DNA of 64,000 nucleotides from Arthrobacter alpinus (GCF_001294625.1 NZ_CP012677.1:2852001-2916000); one strand, 5' to 3'; shown: positions 27,986 through 38,151, counted from the first letter of the stretch. The notes: generated from the letters alone by a model not told the origin. Numbers and translations are program-made.

Positions 27986-28960
27986 ATGAGCCCCGCAAAG
28001 ACTGGCAGCTGGCCCGTTACGGTAATCACGGGTACCCCCGACCCCGATGCACTCCGCGACATTTTCTCCGTGGTTGACGCCGCCGAGGACACCGACGGAA
28101 ATCCCCCTCTCTCCGAGCAAACCCTTGTTGAATTGAGGTCTAAAAGCGCCGGCGCCCACAACCTCCTGGTCCTGACGGCGCATGCCCCTGAGGAGAACTC
28201 CGTCACCGAAGGTGAAGACCTGGCAGGGGTGGCCGTCGTCGTGCTCGACGGCAGTGAAGGCGTGCTGGAGATCGTGGTGCACCCCACCTACCGGAATGGG
28301 GGCGTCGGCGCCATGCTGGTGGATAAATTGCTGGAAGCAAGGGGGCTGCACGGCCTGAAAGCGTGGTCGCACGGCGGTCACGAGGCCGCAGCCGACCTCG
28401 CCGCAAGCTACGGTTTCCGGGCCATCCGTGAACTCTGGCGGATGCGTCTTGTCCGGGCCAGTCTCTCGGATGCGCCGTCCACCAACCTTTCAACGCCCAG
28501 CGGCGTAAGGTTGCGCACTTTTGTACCGCATCAAGACGAAGCGGCGTGGCTGGCGGCCAATGCCGCGGCTTTTGCTCACCACCCCGAACAGGGTGCCATG
28601 ACCCTTTCCGATTTGCAGGCGCGCATGGCCGAGCCATGGTTTGACCCCAACGGTTTCTTTCTGGCCGTCGACGGCAACGGCGAGATCTTAGGCTTCCACT
28701 GGACCAAGGTGCACCCCTCCCGCGCAGGCCAGGAAGCCATGGGCGAGGTCTATGTTGTGGGCGTCACCCCGGCAGCGCAAGGAATGGGGTTGGGCAAAAC
28801 GCTGACCTTGCAGGGCATCGAGTACCTGCAACGCTCAGGGTTGCAGGCGATCATGCTGTACGTGGATGCCGACAACGAGGCTGCCGTGGCGCTTTACCGC
28901 AAACTCGGGTTCACAAAATGGGACTCCGATGTCATGTATGGACCCATGGCCGCGTCCTAG
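27986..28960 (+). CDS. mshD: mycothiol synthase
   Basis: Acetylates Cys-GlcN-Ins with acetyl-CoA, the last step of mycothiol synthesis; mycothiol replaces glutathione in actinobacteria. The 324-residue protein has two GNAT halves: the degenerate N-terminal one with [21 protein letters not shown] and the catalytic C-terminal one with [19 protein letters not shown] and [20 protein letters not shown]. The stretch HHPEQG near residue 205 is typical of MshD. The start is taken as the ATG at 27986: TAGGCT at 27974-27979 ends six bases before it and there is no ribosome site, so the mRNA is probably leaderless. The glnR-mshD-ppk neighbourhood is also known from Streptomyces. Confidence 0.94.
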   Translation: MSPAKTGSWPVTVITGTPDPDALRDIFSVVDAAEDTDGNPPLSEQTLVELRSKSAGAHNLLVLTAHAPEENSVTEGEDLAGVAVVVLDGSEGVLEIVVHPTYRNGGVGAMLVDKLLEARGLHGLKAWSHGGHEAAADLAASYGFRAIRELWRMRLVRASLSDAPSTNLSTPSGVRLRTFVPHQDEAAWLAANAAAFAHHPEQGAMTLSDLQARMAEPWFDPNGFFLAVDGNGEILGFHWTKVHPSRAGQEAMGEVYVVGVTPAAQGMGLGKTLTLQGIEYLQRSGLQAIMLYVDADNEAAVALYRKLGFTKWDSDVMYGPMAAS

Positions 28961-29048
28961 CGCCCCACCAGCTGGCGGCCTGTGCCGCACCATGGTGCCC
29001 CGGCTTGTAAGGTTGATCCAAAGCAGCACCGACTATGAGGATTTATCG

Positions 29049-31292
29049 ATGAAACGCGAATACAAGGGACCTGTACAGACCGCGGCGTCGTTTGGGCGGG
29101 AACGCTTCGGATCAGGCGAAGTCCCAGCGGCCCGTGCCACGCAGGACCGTATCGACATCCCCGAGTTTGAGCCGAATCTTATCCCTGAGGGTGACATCAG
29201 CCCCGACAGGTTCCTTGACCGTGAGCTGAGCTGGCTGGCATTCAACGCCAGGGTCCTGGAACTGGCTGAGGACCCGAGCCTATTCCTGCTGGAGCGTGTG
29301 AACTTCCTGTCCATCTTCGCGTCCAACCTGGACGAGTTCTTCATGGTCCGGGTTGCTGGCCTGAAGCGGCGCATCGCCACCGGTTTAGCGGTGCCCTCCC
29401 CCGCCGGTCTGAGTCCCATCGAGGTGTTGGAGCAGATCAGCGACGCCGCCCACGAGTTGCAGTCCAGGCACGCCCAAGTTTTTGCCGGTCAAATCCGCCC
29501 GGCGCTGGCCTACGAACACATCCATTTGGTGCATTGGCAAGAGTTGGATGACACCGCCAAGATTGCGCTCAGCACCATGTTTGCCGAGAAGATCTTCCCC
29601 ATCCTCACCCCCCTGGCCGTTGACCCCGCCCATCCCTTCCCCTACATTTCAGGGCTCTCCTTGAACTTGGCCGTTGTGGTGCGCAACCCGGTCAGCGACA
29701 AAGAGCTCTTTGCCCGCTTGAAGGTGCCAGACCTACTGCCCCGCCTTGTTTCAGTTGACGGTCCGCGCGCGGGCACCGTACCTGGCCGGGTGGCCCGCTT
29801 CATCCCGCTCGAAGAGGTCATCGCGGAGCATTTGGGCCAGCTCTTTCCCGGTATGGAGGTGCTGGAGCACCATACTTTCCGGGTCACCCGCAATGAGGAT
29901 CTTGAGGTTGAAGAGGACGACGCCGAGAACCTCCTGCAGGCGTTGGAAAAGGAACTGCTGCGCCGCAAGTTCGGCCCGCCGGTGCGCCTTGAGGTGACCA
30001 CGGACATCAACCCGAATATCCTGGCCCTGCTGGTCCGGGAGCTGGACATTGAGGACACGGAAGTGTATTCGCTTCCGGCCCCGCTTGACCTGCGCGGCCT
30101 GTCGATCATTGGCGGCATTGACCGCAGCGATCTGCGCTACCCCAAGCATGTTGCCCACACCTCCCGCGACCTGAACGAGTCGGAGACTTCCAAGGCCGCC
30201 AACGTATTTGCTGCCATGCGCCGCAGGGATATCCTCCTGCACCACCCCTACGACTCCTTCTCCACCTCGGTGCAGGCATTCTTAGAGCAAGCCGCTGCCG
30301 ATCCTAAGGTGCGCGCCATCAAGCAGACCCTGTACCGCACCTCCGGCGACTCCCCCATTGTGGACGCACTGGTGGATGCTGCCGAGGCTGGCAAACAGGT
30401 GCTGGCCCTAGTGGAGATCAAGGCCCGCTTTGACGAGCAGGCCAACATCTCCTGGGCCCGCAAACTTGAACAGGCCGGGGTGCACGTGGTGTACGGCATT
30501 GTGGGGCTTAAGACGCACTGCAAGCTATCACTGGTGGTACGGCAGGAGCAGGACGGCTTGCGCCGCTACTGTCACATTGGCACCGGAAATTACCATCCTC
30601 GAACTGCCCGCTACTATGAGGACCTGGGCCTGTTAACGGCGGACAATCAGGTGGGCGAGGACCTGTCCAAGCTGTTCAATCAGCTCTCCGGATACGCCCC
30701 TAAATCAACCTTCGACAGGCTGCTGGTGGCGCCACGTTCGGTGCGCTCAGGACTGATCGAACGCATTGATGCGGAAATCGCCAACAAGAAGGCCGGGCGC
30801 CCAGCCCAAGTGCGTTTCAAGGTCAATTCGATGGTCGATGAAGCCATCATCGACTCCCTGTACCGGGCCTCCCAGGCCGGCGTTGAGGTGGGCATCATCG
30901 TCCGCGGCATCTGCTCCCTGCGGCCGGGCGTTCCCGGGCTTAGCGAAAACATCACGGTGCGTTCGGTGCTGGGCCGGTTCCTGGAGCACTCCCGCGTGTT
31001 CACCTTTGCCAACGCCGGCGACCCGGTGGTCTACATCGGATCGGCCGACATGATGCACCGCAATCTTGACCGCCGCGTGGAAGCCCTGGTCCGACTCTCC
31101 AACACGGAGGACATTGCCGAGGTCAACACCTTACTTGATCGCTACCTTGACCCGGGCACCGCCAGCTGGCATTTAGACGTTGACGGGTTGTGGACGCGCC
31201 GCCACCTAGACGCCGATGGAAACCCGCTGGAGGACGTCCAGTCCTGGCTGCTGGCGGGCCGTTCACGACAGCGCTCGACCCTTCGCCGGTAA
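29049..31292 (+). CDS. ppk: polyphosphate kinase 1
   Basis: Makes inorganic polyphosphate from ATP, reversibly. The 747-residue protein has the four PPK1 domains: N-terminal ([19 protein letters not shown]), head ([19 protein letters not shown]), and two C-terminal phospholipase-D-like domains. The autophosphorylated histidine is in [13 protein letters not shown] near residue 489, and the second catalytic histidine is in [13 protein letters not shown] near residue 671. GAGG lies eight bases before the ATG at 29049; the upstream in-frame ATGs fall inside mshD. It overlaps the next gene (Nudix) in TAATG. Confidence 0.96.
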   Translation: MKREYKGPVQTAASFGRERFGSGEVPAARATQDRIDIPEFEPNLIPEGDISPDRFLDRELSWLAFNARVLELAEDPSLFLLERVNFLSIFASNLDEFFMVRVAGLKRRIATGLAVPSPAGLSPIEVLEQISDAAHELQSRHAQVFAGQIRPALAYEHIHLVHWQELDDTAKIALSTMFAEKIFPILTPLAVDPAHPFPYISGLSLNLAVVVRNPVSDKELFARLKVPDLLPRLVSVDGPRAGTVPGRVARFIPLEEVIAEHLGQLFPGMEVLEHHTFRVTRNEDLEVEEDDAENLLQALEKELLRRKFGPPVRLEVTTDINPNILALLVRELDIEDTEVYSLPAPLDLRGLSIIGGIDRSDLRYPKHVAHTSRDLNESETSKAANVFAAMRRRDILLHHPYDSFSTSVQAFLEQAAADPKVRAIKQTLYRTSGDSPIVDALVDAAEAGKQVLALVEIKARFDEQANISWARKLEQAGVHVVYGIVGLKTHCKLSLVVRQEQDGLRRYCHIGTGNYHPRTARYYEDLGLLTADNQVGEDLSKLFNQLSGYAPKSTFDRLLVAPRSVRSGLIERIDAEIANKKAGRPAQVRFKVNSMVDEAIIDSLYRASQAGVEVGIIVRGICSLRPGVPGLSENITVRSVLGRFLEHSRVFTFANAGDPVVYIGSADMMHRNLDRRVEALVRLSNTEDIAEVNTLLDRYLDPGTASWHLDVDGLWTRRHLDADGNPLEDVQSWLLAGRSRQRSTLRR

Positions 31293-32260
31293 TGCGCAGC
31301 ACTGAACATTTACAGGACATGGCACCCGACGGTGAGTCGGGAGTGTCCGTATACGCCGCCGGTGCACTGTGCTGGCGGGTGAAGAAAAAGAAGCTGGAAC
31401 TTCTACTCATTCACCGCCAGCGTTACGACGATTGGTCCTGGCCCAAGGGCAAGCTGGACAAGGGTGAGACATTATCCGAGTGTGCCGTGCGGGAAGTGTA
31501 TGAGGAGGTTGGCCTGCCCATCACCTTGGGCATTCCGCTACCCACCATCCGCTACGCGGTCAAGCCTGGCGTGAAGGAAGTCCACTACTGGGCTGCCGCT
31601 GTTGATGACATGCCGCCAATGCCCGACGGGAAAGAAGTGGACACGGCGCTCTGGTGCAGTCCCAACAAGGCGCGCGGCCTGCTGTCCAACCCATCCGACA
31701 TCGAACCGTTGGAGGCGTTGATCGCCGCCCATGAGGCCGATGCTTTGGGAACGTGGCCGTTGCTGATAGTCAGGCATGCCAAGGCTAAACCACGCTCGGC
31801 ATGGACACGGGCCGAGGGTGAACGCCCGCTGGCGGCCACGGGCAAGCGTCAGGCCCTGTACCTCCAGCGCCTGCTGATGTCCTGGCATCCGGCCAAGATC
31901 CTCACGAGCGGCTGGATGAGGTGCATTGCCACGATTTCCCCGTATGCCCAGGCAACCAAGGCCAAGGTCAAGGTGGTGCCTTGTCTGACCGAGGCCGATC
32001 ACAAGCGAAACCCGGCAAAGGCTGGTGCCGTGGTTGAACGTTTGCTGGCCAAGTCCAGCGCCGTGGCAGTGTGCACGCACCGCCCAGTTTTGCCCACCAT
32101 CTTGGGTGCACTGGCCGCCCGCATGGACCCGGCCCTGGCCGCGAAGCTGCCCATTGCCGACCCGTATCTTGCCCCGGGCGAGGTCCTGGTGGCCCATGTT
32201 TCGATCGCGGAGCCCGGCCGGATCGTGGCGCTGGAGCGGCACAAACCCTACGAGGACTGA
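31292..32260 (+). CDS. mutT1: MutT1-type Nudix hydrolase fused to histidine phosphatase
   Basis: A 322-residue two-domain protein. The N-terminal Nudix domain has the full Nudix box, GKLDKGETLSECAVREVYEEVGL split over residues 50-72. The C-terminal SixA-like histidine phosphatase starts at LLIVRHAKAKPRSAW near residue 157, with the RHA phosphohistidine motif. Mycobacterial MutT1 has the same fusion and removes 8-oxo-(d)GTP and diadenosine polyphosphates. Start at the ATG overlapping the ppk stop codon (TAATG); a second ATG at 31319 is possible. Co-transcribed with ppk. Confidence 0.92.
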   Translation: MRSTEHLQDMAPDGESGVSVYAAGALCWRVKKKKLELLLIHRQRYDDWSWPKGKLDKGETLSECAVREVYEEVGLPITLGIPLPTIRYAVKPGVKEVHYWAAAVDDMPPMPDGKEVDTALWCSPNKARGLLSNPSDIEPLEALIAAHEADALGTWPLLIVRHAKAKPRSAWTRAEGERPLAATGKRQALYLQRLLMSWHPAKILTSGWMRCIATISPYAQATKAKVKVVPCLTEADHKRNPAKAGAVVERLLAKSSAVAVCTHRPVLPTILGALAARMDPALAAKLPIADPYLAPGEVLVAHVSIAEPGRIVALERHKPYED

Positions 32261-32371
32261 CCGGCCGCCAGACTGGCCGTCCACCAAGGGGTGGCTCTTC
32301 ACTTCATCGTCCTTCCCCAAGAAATCTTTGTACCGTACGCTTAGTACAAAGATTGTCGATTTGTCGGGGGA

Positions 32372-34033
32372 ATGATGCTTGAACCAAATCCGTTGGTACC
32401 GAACCTTTTTGAAATCCTCGTGGCGTTTGCGCCGGTGGTGGCAATTGCTTGCGTAGTGCTGTACTTGATCTTGCGTTTTGTGGTGTGGGCGCCGCAGCGA
32501 GACAAGATGTTGGAGGCTGTCCGGAAGCACGCCTTCTGGACCGGCGTCATTGCCTGGGCGCTCAGCAGCCTCGCCGGCGCAAACCAGGCCGGGACGTTTC
32601 CGGCCAGCCAGATGCAGCTTTCCCCCAATCCATGGGCGGTGGTGCCGTTCTTCTGGATCATCGGCCCCGTCGCGGCCGTCCTGGTGGTCCACCTGGTCGG
32701 CCAGTTGTCCTGGCCTGCACCAAAATCCCCCACGCGGATGGCAGTCCTGGAGTTCAGGCGAATTCGCGATTTTGTCCAGCCGACGCTGGGCTGGACCGTC
32801 TTGGGTGTCTTCTTGCTGAGCGCCGGCGTACTGGTCTGGTTGGCCTTCGCCCCCGGATTCCCGGCCAGGGAAGCCTGGTCCCCTAAAGAAGGGACCTGGC
32901 ATGGCCCGCTGAACGGCCGCGTTCCCGGATGGGTCCTGGCCACCGCGCTGGGGACTGCGCTGGTAGTCCTGGCACTGGGAACCTTGTTCGTCATGGCGCT
33001 CATTGCCTCGCGCCGATCAATAGAGGGTCTGGACAGCACCCAGAACAAGACGCTGCGGACCATCGGCATGAATCGGCTGCTGCGAGTTGCCGCCACGGTG
33101 GCCTCCGGCCTCGCCGCCATTGCAGGAAACTTCCTGGGCCAGTCGGGGCCGGACGTGGAAGCCAGCTCTTGGGTGAATTGGCTGGGTCTGCTCAACATTG
33201 TGGTCTCGATCGCCATGCTCCTGTGGAAGCCTGCGCTCCTTGATTCCCCCACGGACGACGCCGGATACAACGTTCTGTTTGCAACGTGGGCTTCCCCGGA
33301 CCTCACCTCGGGAGACGGCCCTGCTGCCGCCCGGTTCACCAATTCGGCCAGGGCAGCGGTTTTTCCTGCCGCCATCGTTGGCGCTGCGGTGGGGTATGCG
33401 ACGCATGGCTGGTTTGGCCTGATGGGAATTGTGGCTTTATCAGCCGTGTTTGCCTTGCTCGCCATTCTGGGCCTGGAATTCGTCCTTCGACGCAAGTATG
33501 CGACTCCGGGAACACCTCGCAGCAAGGTGCGTGTACTGCTGCCTCGGCCGATGTACTTTGCCTTTGCGATCGCAGCAGTTGGATTGGTGTTGGCGCTTAT
33601 CAATGCCCACAGCGTTGCCAAGTCCGGCAGTCCCAATTCATGGGATGGGTTGGCTGCTCCGGAAGCCATGTATTGGGTTCCCGGCATTGCGGCTCTGGCC
33701 ATTCTGGCATCTGCCCTGTCCGCCGCATGGTTTGTCCTTGCCCGGCCCGGGTTGAGCAACGCACCGGCAACCCTGGACAGAACCCTGCGCCGGCGCTCGC
33801 TGTTCCGAGTTGCCCGCACGGTGACCGGCAGCTGGTACGCCATTCTCGGGATTCTCTTGATCATGATCCCCGTGGCACCAGATCCCAACCCCCTCATGTC
33901 TGGATTTGAATCAGGCATATTCGGCGCCCTGTGCCTGGTCATTGCCGCACTTGTGTCCTTTTACCCCATGCGCGGCTTCACCCCCGCAGACTTCATGCCG
34001 GCAGCAAAACACAACACCAGCCTGAGCAACTAG
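32372..34033 (+). CDS. large multi-span membrane protein, YtrA-partner type
   Basis: A 553-residue protein with about 13 hydrophobic spans: residues 12-35, 50-68, 86-108, 140-163, 187-212, 238-256, 264-283, two between 325 and 370, then near 395-415, 437-460, 488-505 and 517-537. No soluble domain or catalytic motif is recognised. It ends four bases before a YtrA-type GntR regulator. Genes of this arrangement often encode DUF1648-like membrane proteins involved in envelope or antimicrobial-peptide responses; that assignment is only by context. The regulator next door suggests inducible expression. Confidence 0.75.
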   Translation: MMLEPNPLVPNLFEILVAFAPVVAIACVVLYLILRFVVWAPQRDKMLEAVRKHAFWTGVIAWALSSLAGANQAGTFPASQMQLSPNPWAVVPFFWIIGPVAAVLVVHLVGQLSWPAPKSPTRMAVLEFRRIRDFVQPTLGWTVLGVFLLSAGVLVWLAFAPGFPAREAWSPKEGTWHGPLNGRVPGWVLATALGTALVVLALGTLFVMALIASRRSIEGLDSTQNKTLRTIGMNRLLRVAATVASGLAAIAGNFLGQSGPDVEASSWVNWLGLLNIVVSIAMLLWKPALLDSPTDDAGYNVLFATWASPDLTSGDGPAAARFTNSARAAVFPAAIVGAAVGYATHGWFGLMGIVALSAVFALLAILGLEFVLRRKYATPGTPRSKVRVLLPRPMYFAFAIAAVGLVLALINAHSVAKSGSPNSWDGLAAPEAMYWVPGIAALAILASALSAAWFVLARPGLSNAPATLDRTLRRRSLFRVARTVTGSWYAILGILLIMIPVAPDPNPLMSGFESGIFGALCLVIAALVSFYPMRGFTPADFMPAAKHNTSLSN

Positions 34034-34037
34034 CGCC

Positions 34038-34439
34038 ATGGAAGCCCAGATTGTCATCGACTTGGCAACAGCCACCCCGCCGTATGAGCAGATCCAGGGC
34101 CAGATCTCCGCGCTCATTGCGGTGGGCGAACTCCAGGCCGGTGCCCGGTTACCCACCGTCCGCAGCCTCGCAGCAGACCTCGGCGTGGCCGCCGGAACTG
34201 TTGCCCGGGCCTACAAGGAGCTGGAGGCGGCAAGAATTGTCATCACGAACCGACGGCAGGGCACGGTGGTGGCTGGGTCCCGACAGGCTCGACCGCCTGG
34301 GGCGGCTCGAGCAGTGGGAGCGGATGGGGCGGTGATGGCCGCCGTCGAACATCTCATTGAGGAAGGGGAACGGGCCGGTCTGGATGGCACGATGCTCATC
34401 ACATTGCTGCAAGGTCGCCTGAACCAGCGCGGCAAGTAG
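34038..34439 (+). CDS. YtrA-subfamily GntR transcriptional regulator
   Basis: A 133-residue regulator. The GntR winged helix covers residues 10-78 (PPYEQIQGQISALIAVGEL, RLPTVRSLAADLGVAAGTVARAYKELE). The short C-terminal helical part (MAAVEHLIEEGERAGLDGTMLITLL) lacks a ligand-binding domain, as in the YtrA subfamily. It lies four bases after the membrane protein gene and nine bases before thyA. It probably autoregulates the membrane-protein operon. Read-through into thyA-folA is likely because there is no terminator between. Confidence 0.9.
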   Translation: MEAQIVIDLATATPPYEQIQGQISALIAVGELQAGARLPTVRSLAADLGVAAGTVARAYKELEAARIVITNRRQGTVVAGSRQARPPGAARAVGADGAVMAAVEHLIEEGERAGLDGTMLITLLQGRLNQRGK

Positions 34440-34448
34440 ACTGTTGGC

Positions 34449-35267
34449 GTGACTATTTTGACCCCCTATGAGGATATGCTGCGGGACGTACTGGCGAATG
34501 GCACCGCGAAATCGGACCGCACCGGCACCGGCACGCGCAGCGTTTTTGGCCGCCAGCTGCGCTTTGACCTCTCCGAAAGCTTCCCGCTGATCACCACCAA
34601 GCGGGTGCATTTCAAGTCCGTGGCGATGGAGCTGCTGTGGTTCCTGCGCGGGGATTCGAATGTGCGTTGGCTGCAGGAAAACGGTGTGAAGATCTGGAAC
34701 GAATGGGCAGATGACGACGGCGAGCTGGGCCCGGTCTATGGCGTCCAGTGGCGCTCGTGGCCCACACCGGACGGCGAGCACATTGACCAGATTGCCGCCG
34801 TCATCGAGTCCCTGCGCGAGAACCCGGATTCGCGCCGGCACATTGTTTCGGCCTGGAATGTGGGCGAGCTGAAGAACATGGCGCTGCCGCCGTGTCACGC
34901 CTTCTTCCAGTTCTATGTTGCCCCCACCCAGGACGGCCGCGGCAAGCTCAGCTGCCAGCTGTACCAGCGCTCGGCCGACACCTTCTTGGGTGTCCCCTTC
35001 AACATCGCCTCCTACGCGCTGCTGACCATGATGGTGGCGCACCAGCTGGATATGGACCCCGGAGAGTTCATCTGGACCGGCGGCGACGTCCACATCTACG
35101 ACGACCACCTCGCCCAGGTCACCGAGCAGCTCTCCCGTGAACCGTACCCGTGCCCACAACTTCGTTTCACGCGCAAGCCGGATTCTATTTTTGAGTACAC
35201 CTTTGCAGACATGGAGCTGGTCAACTACCAGCACCACCCCACGATTAAGGCACCGATAGCCGTATGA
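34449..35267 (+). CDS. thyA: thymidylate synthase
   Basis: Methylates dUMP to dTMP using methylene-tetrahydrofolate, which is turned into dihydrofolate. The 272-residue protein has all ThyA landmarks: [16 protein letters not shown], the catalytic Cys149 in [25 protein letters not shown] before it, and [21 protein letters not shown]. The start is GTG at 34449. The stop overlaps the start of folA in ATGA, matching the metabolic link. Confidence 0.97.
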   Translation: MTILTPYEDMLRDVLANGTAKSDRTGTGTRSVFGRQLRFDLSESFPLITTKRVHFKSVAMELLWFLRGDSNVRWLQENGVKIWNEWADDDGELGPVYGVQWRSWPTPDGEHIDQIAAVIESLRENPDSRRHIVSAWNVGELKNMALPPCHAFFQFYVAPTQDGRGKLSCQLYQRSADTFLGVPFNIASYALLTMMVAHQLDMDPGEFIWTGGDVHIYDDHLAQVTEQLSREPYPCPQLRFTRKPDSIFEYTFADMELVNYQHHPTIKAPIAV

Positions 35268-35851
35268 GCGAGTCTCACACCCTGCCCACGTACTACCGTT
35301 TCGAGCAGCCCATCGTGGGTATGATCTGGGCCCAAACCAATCAGGGCATCATTGGCGCCGACGGTGGCATGCCCTGGCACCTGCCCGAGGACATGGCCCA
35401 CTTCAAGCGCGTCACCCTCAGCCACCCCGTGGTCATGGGCCGCAAGACGTGGGACTCGTTCCCGGAAAAGTTCCGCCCGTTGCCAGACCGCACCAACATC
35501 GTGGTGACCCACCAAGAAGGCTGGGCAGCCACGCCCGAGGCGCGTGGCGCCGTCGTGCTTGAATCCTTGGATCAGGCGCTTGTAGAGGCGCAACTCTCCC
35601 CCGGCGGCAATGAGGTGTGGGTCATCGGTGGCAGGCAGGTGTTTGACCAGGTGATCGAGGATTGCAACGTTGCCATCATCACCGTTATTAACACGGACGT
35701 ACCAGGGGATACGGAGGCACCCGGGCTGGGTCTTGAATGGTCCTTCCGCGGCGCCTCGCCAAAAGAGGGCTGGCACACCGCGAAGAATGGCACCGAATAC
35801 CGTTTCACCCTGTGGGCCAAGGGCGATTCCGAGTTTGAGTCACCCGAGTAG
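35264..35851 (+). CDS. folA: dihydrofolate reductase
   Basis: Reduces dihydrofolate made by ThyA back to tetrahydrofolate with NADPH; target of trimethoprim. The 195-residue protein contains [20 protein letters not shown], with the catalytic acidic residue in [15 protein letters not shown] and [10 protein letters not shown]. The first 17 residues are an extension with no clear role. The ATG overlaps the thyA stop by four bases. A perfect GC-rich hairpin follows at 35872-35907. Confidence 0.96.
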   Translation: MSESHTLPTYYRFEQPIVGMIWAQTNQGIIGADGGMPWHLPEDMAHFKRVTLSHPVVMGRKTWDSFPEKFRPLPDRTNIVVTHQEGWAATPEARGAVVLESLDQALVEAQLSPGGNEVWVIGGRQVFDQVIEDCNVAIITVINTDVPGDTEAPGLGLEWSFRGASPKEGWHTAKNGTEYRFTLWAKGDSEFESPE

Positions 35852-35871
35852 GGCCCCGGAAGCCGGGCCCA

Positions 35872-35907
35872 CCCGGGGCCATGGGGTGTGCTCCCCATGG
35901 CCCCGGG
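35872..35907 (+). terminator. strong hairpin after thyA-folA
   Basis: A perfect 15-base stem (CCCGGGGCCATGGGG and its complement) with a six-base loop, 20 bases after folA. There is no T-run, so it may need Rho or act as an RNA stabiliser. It separates folA from the WXG-type gene cluster. A TAGACT box at 35922-35927 follows and may be the promoter of that cluster. Confidence 0.7.
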
Positions 35908-35980
35908 CTGTGCCCGCCATCTAGACTCAACCTAGAAATGCGGCCGCTTGCCAGCCCCACCTCGCACCCTGGAGACTACT

Positions 35981-36994
35981 TTGACACAAATGCTTGGCGC
36001 CGATGTCGAGGAGCTTCGCGCACTGGCCCGGGACTTCTCGGGCAAGTCGCAGTCTCTCCTCCAAGTGAAGGCGGCGCTCGACGGCGCCGTGAACCAACTC
36101 CCGCGCTATTGGCAGGGGCCTGACGCGCAGCGTTTCGCCGCCCAGTGGCGCGGTTCGCAAAGCGGCGTTATTGCCCGCACGGCGGCCATGCTGGACACCA
36201 CTGCCACCGAGCTGAACAAGAATGCCCTGGAACAGGAACAGGCGAGCGCCGTTTCAGGGGCCGGCGGACCGGGTGGCGCTGGCGGGGGCGGTGCATCCAA
36301 TCCGTGGGGCCCGGACTGGCTCGCGAAAGATTCGCACTTCCGAGACAACTGGAAGCACTACGGCAATGTCAAGAACGTAGCTTCCCTGCCGAAGAACCTG
36401 TGGGGGCTCGGGTGGATGGGCGCCAGCAAGAACTGGGACTTCTTCACCGACTCGGCCCAATGGGCAAAGCTGACTGGTCGCAGCGCGCCCTTCAACATCA
36501 TGGATTCCACGACCGACTTGTTGGGCATGAAGAATCTCAACAAGTACTTCCCCCAGCTGAACTCCATGAAGGGCTTCTTTGCTGAATCCTCGGTGCTCTT
36601 CAAGGATTCCAAACTTGATTGGCTGGGCAAGGGGGGATTGGGCCGGGGGTTGGGCTGGCTCGGCGTTGGTCTGAGTGGTTACGACACGGTCAAAAATATC
36701 GCCGAAGGTGACGTTGGAGGTGCCAGCTACTCGTTTGCCAAGACGGCGCTGGGTGTGGCTTGCTTCCTGCCGCCACCGGCTGGAACCGTAGCGCAGGTGG
36801 TCAGTGCAGGCTGGGCCATCTATGAAATTCCCGCGGTGAAAGAGTTCGTCGACGGCGGTGTCAAGGCTGTGGGCGACGCGGTCGCCAACGCTGCGCAATC
36901 CGCAGTTGCGGAGACCGCCAAGTTTGCCAACAGTGTCAATGAAGGCATCAATGATCTTGGAAACAGTGCCGCGAAATTCCTTGGATTTGGCTAG
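35981..36994 (+). CDS. WXG100-like secreted protein with glycine-rich linker and hydrophobic C-terminal domain
   Basis: A 337-residue protein. The first 95 residues look like a WXG100/LXG helical hairpin (EELRALARDFSGKSQSLLQV), with the turn motif YWQGPDA in the expected W-x-G place. A Gly/Ala-rich linker (about residues 92-105) follows. Then comes a tryptophan-rich part (NLWGLGWMGASKNWDFF) and a hydrophobic C-terminal half (GLGRGLGWLGVGLSGYD, ALGVACFLPPPAGTVAQVVS). The TTG at 35981 is taken as start because GGAG lies six bases before it. The layout fits a type VII (ESX) secretion substrate of the polymorphic effector kind. No nuclease or other toxin motif is recognised. Followed by two partner genes. 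Confidence 0.65.
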   Translation: MTQMLGADVEELRALARDFSGKSQSLLQVKAALDGAVNQLPRYWQGPDAQRFAAQWRGSQSGVIARTAAMLDTTATELNKNALEQEQASAVSGAGGPGGAGGGGASNPWGPDWLAKDSHFRDNWKHYGNVKNVASLPKNLWGLGWMGASKNWDFFTDSAQWAKLTGRSAPFNIMDSTTDLLGMKNLNKYFPQLNSMKGFFAESSVLFKDSKLDWLGKGGLGRGLGWLGVGLSGYDTVKNIAEGDVGGASYSFAKTALGVACFLPPPAGTVAQVVSAGWAIYEIPAVKEFVDGGVKAVGDAVANAAQSAVAETAKFANSVNEGINDLGNSAAKFLGFG

Positions 36995-37075
36995 GTCGCC
37001 ATAATTGCGGACACTGGCACCCTCCATCCTGCCCACACCTCACCCCACACCTCAGAGAACGGAATCCACAAAAAC

Positions 37076-37726
37076 ATGACCCAGACATCCATGCAACAGC
37101 AACCTTCAACAGCGGATGCCTACGGTTTTGGCTTCGCCGAGATGGCCTACCTTCTCAAAAGCACATCGACGCCACAGGCAGAAAAGAGTGCAGCAGTCCT
37201 CCGGCTGAGCGAGGAGCTGGCGTCCGAGCAATTGTGCATGGCAGGCGCTTCCTCTTTATTGGCCCGGGGCCTGGCCACGGCAAATGGCGAAGACCTTGAG
37301 CTCGAAGGCCCTGCCGTGGCCTTGGCTTATGCCCTGGGGCGGGCGAATCGATGGACGGAGATCAGCCTGATGTCCGGTGAATCCATAGACACCGTGGTCC
37401 ATGTGGAATCCGATTTGGTCAAGGTCCTCTTGCAGCCTCGTACTTTGGCAACATGGTTTGCGTTTGCCCAAGATCCGGCCATCGAGGGGGCTGTGGCCGA
37501 GCTTGACATCGTTGCTGAGCACGTCCGCCAGACACAAACCGGGACCGCCTACATCCTGAGTCGAACCGTCGATGCCGAGGATCACCTAATGATCCGCCCT
37601 GATGCCGGCGCCTGGTCTGTGGGCAAAGTTGTGGATCCGGCGTCGGACGTCGTCGAAGAGAGCGGACTGGACGACATTGGCCTGTTGGCGGCACTGACCA
37701 CCTTGCGAACGGCACTGCTTTCTTGA
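37076..37726 (+). CDS. uncharacterised partner of WXG-type protein
   Basis: A 216-residue soluble, acidic protein with no signal peptide or membrane span. It starts after a 10-15 residue polar lead (MTQTSMQQQPSTADAYGFGF) and has alpha-beta character with a conserved-looking end (LDDIGLLAALTTLRTALL). It lies 81 bases after the WXG-type gene and overlaps the next gene. Size, acidity and position resemble EspG-like chaperones or immunity proteins of T7SS effectors, but I cannot match a family by eye, so its function is open. Confidence 0.7.
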   Translation: MTQTSMQQQPSTADAYGFGFAEMAYLLKSTSTPQAEKSAAVLRLSEELASEQLCMAGASSLLARGLATANGEDLELEGPAVALAYALGRANRWTEISLMSGESIDTVVHVESDLVKVLLQPRTLATWFAFAQDPAIEGAVAELDIVAEHVRQTQTGTAYILSRTVDAEDHLMIRPDAGAWSVGKVVDPASDVVEESGLDDIGLLAALTTLRTALLS

Positions 37727-38151
37727 GCAAGCGGCCATCTCCCACTGGCGGCGCCCACGCGGCACCCTCCAGGGATCCCAAACACAAGCCTGGATACAAA
37801 CGCACCAAGGGCTACTACAAGTCCGAGGTGGAACGTGAAGCATTCCGCCAGGGCATGAGCGTGGAAGAATACGGCGTGTACAAGGGCTCCGTGGGCAGCG
37901 CCGTCAAGCCCGTCAACAGTGCCGGTGGGCTCCTGGCGATCTCCCTGATACTCTCCTGCCTCGTTGCAGGTGCCCTCGTGACTTTCACTATCCACTGGAT
38001 CCAGTCCGGTCCCGCAGAGGCCGTGAAGAACACCGTCCCCCTGCTCCTTGCAGGGATGTTCGTCCCCTGGAGTTGGGTGTACTACGCCCGGGAACGCAAG
38101 GCAGAGCGCCTGCGCAAGGAACGTGGCATCACCTTGATCCGACCCGAATAA
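37723..38151 (+). CDS. small two-span membrane protein, third gene of WXG cluster
   Basis: A 142-residue protein with a basic, Pro/Lys-rich N-terminal tail (residues 1-45, KHKPGYKRTKGYYKSEVERE), two membrane spans (about 67-90 and 103-121) and a basic C-terminal tail. The start is a TTG that overlaps the previous stop (TTGA). No family recognised. The overlap implies translational coupling with the 216-residue partner gene. Confidence 0.72.
   Translation: MSKRPSPTGGAHAAPSRDPKHKPGYKRTKGYYKSEVEREAFRQGMSVEEYGVYKGSVGSAVKPVNSAGGLLAISLILSCLVAGALVTFTIHWIQSGPAEAVKNTVPLLLAGMFVPWSWVYYARERKAERLRKERGITLIRPE

Noticed and set aside
28866..29048. N-terminal extension of ppk
   Set aside because: It lies inside mshD and its promoter gap; the ATG at 29049 has a GAGG site and matches the family length.
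31538..32902. Minus-strand 454-codon ORF
   Set aside because: Antisense to mutT1 and the following membrane-protein gene; low-complexity composition without a family match.
32341..33942. Minus-strand 533-codon ORF
   Set aside because: Antisense to the 13-span membrane-protein gene; composition rich in Arg, Ser and Thr as in typical shadow frames.
36142..36600. Alternative plus-strand frame within the WXG-type gene
   Set aside because: Out of frame with the WxG protein and lacks a ribosome site.
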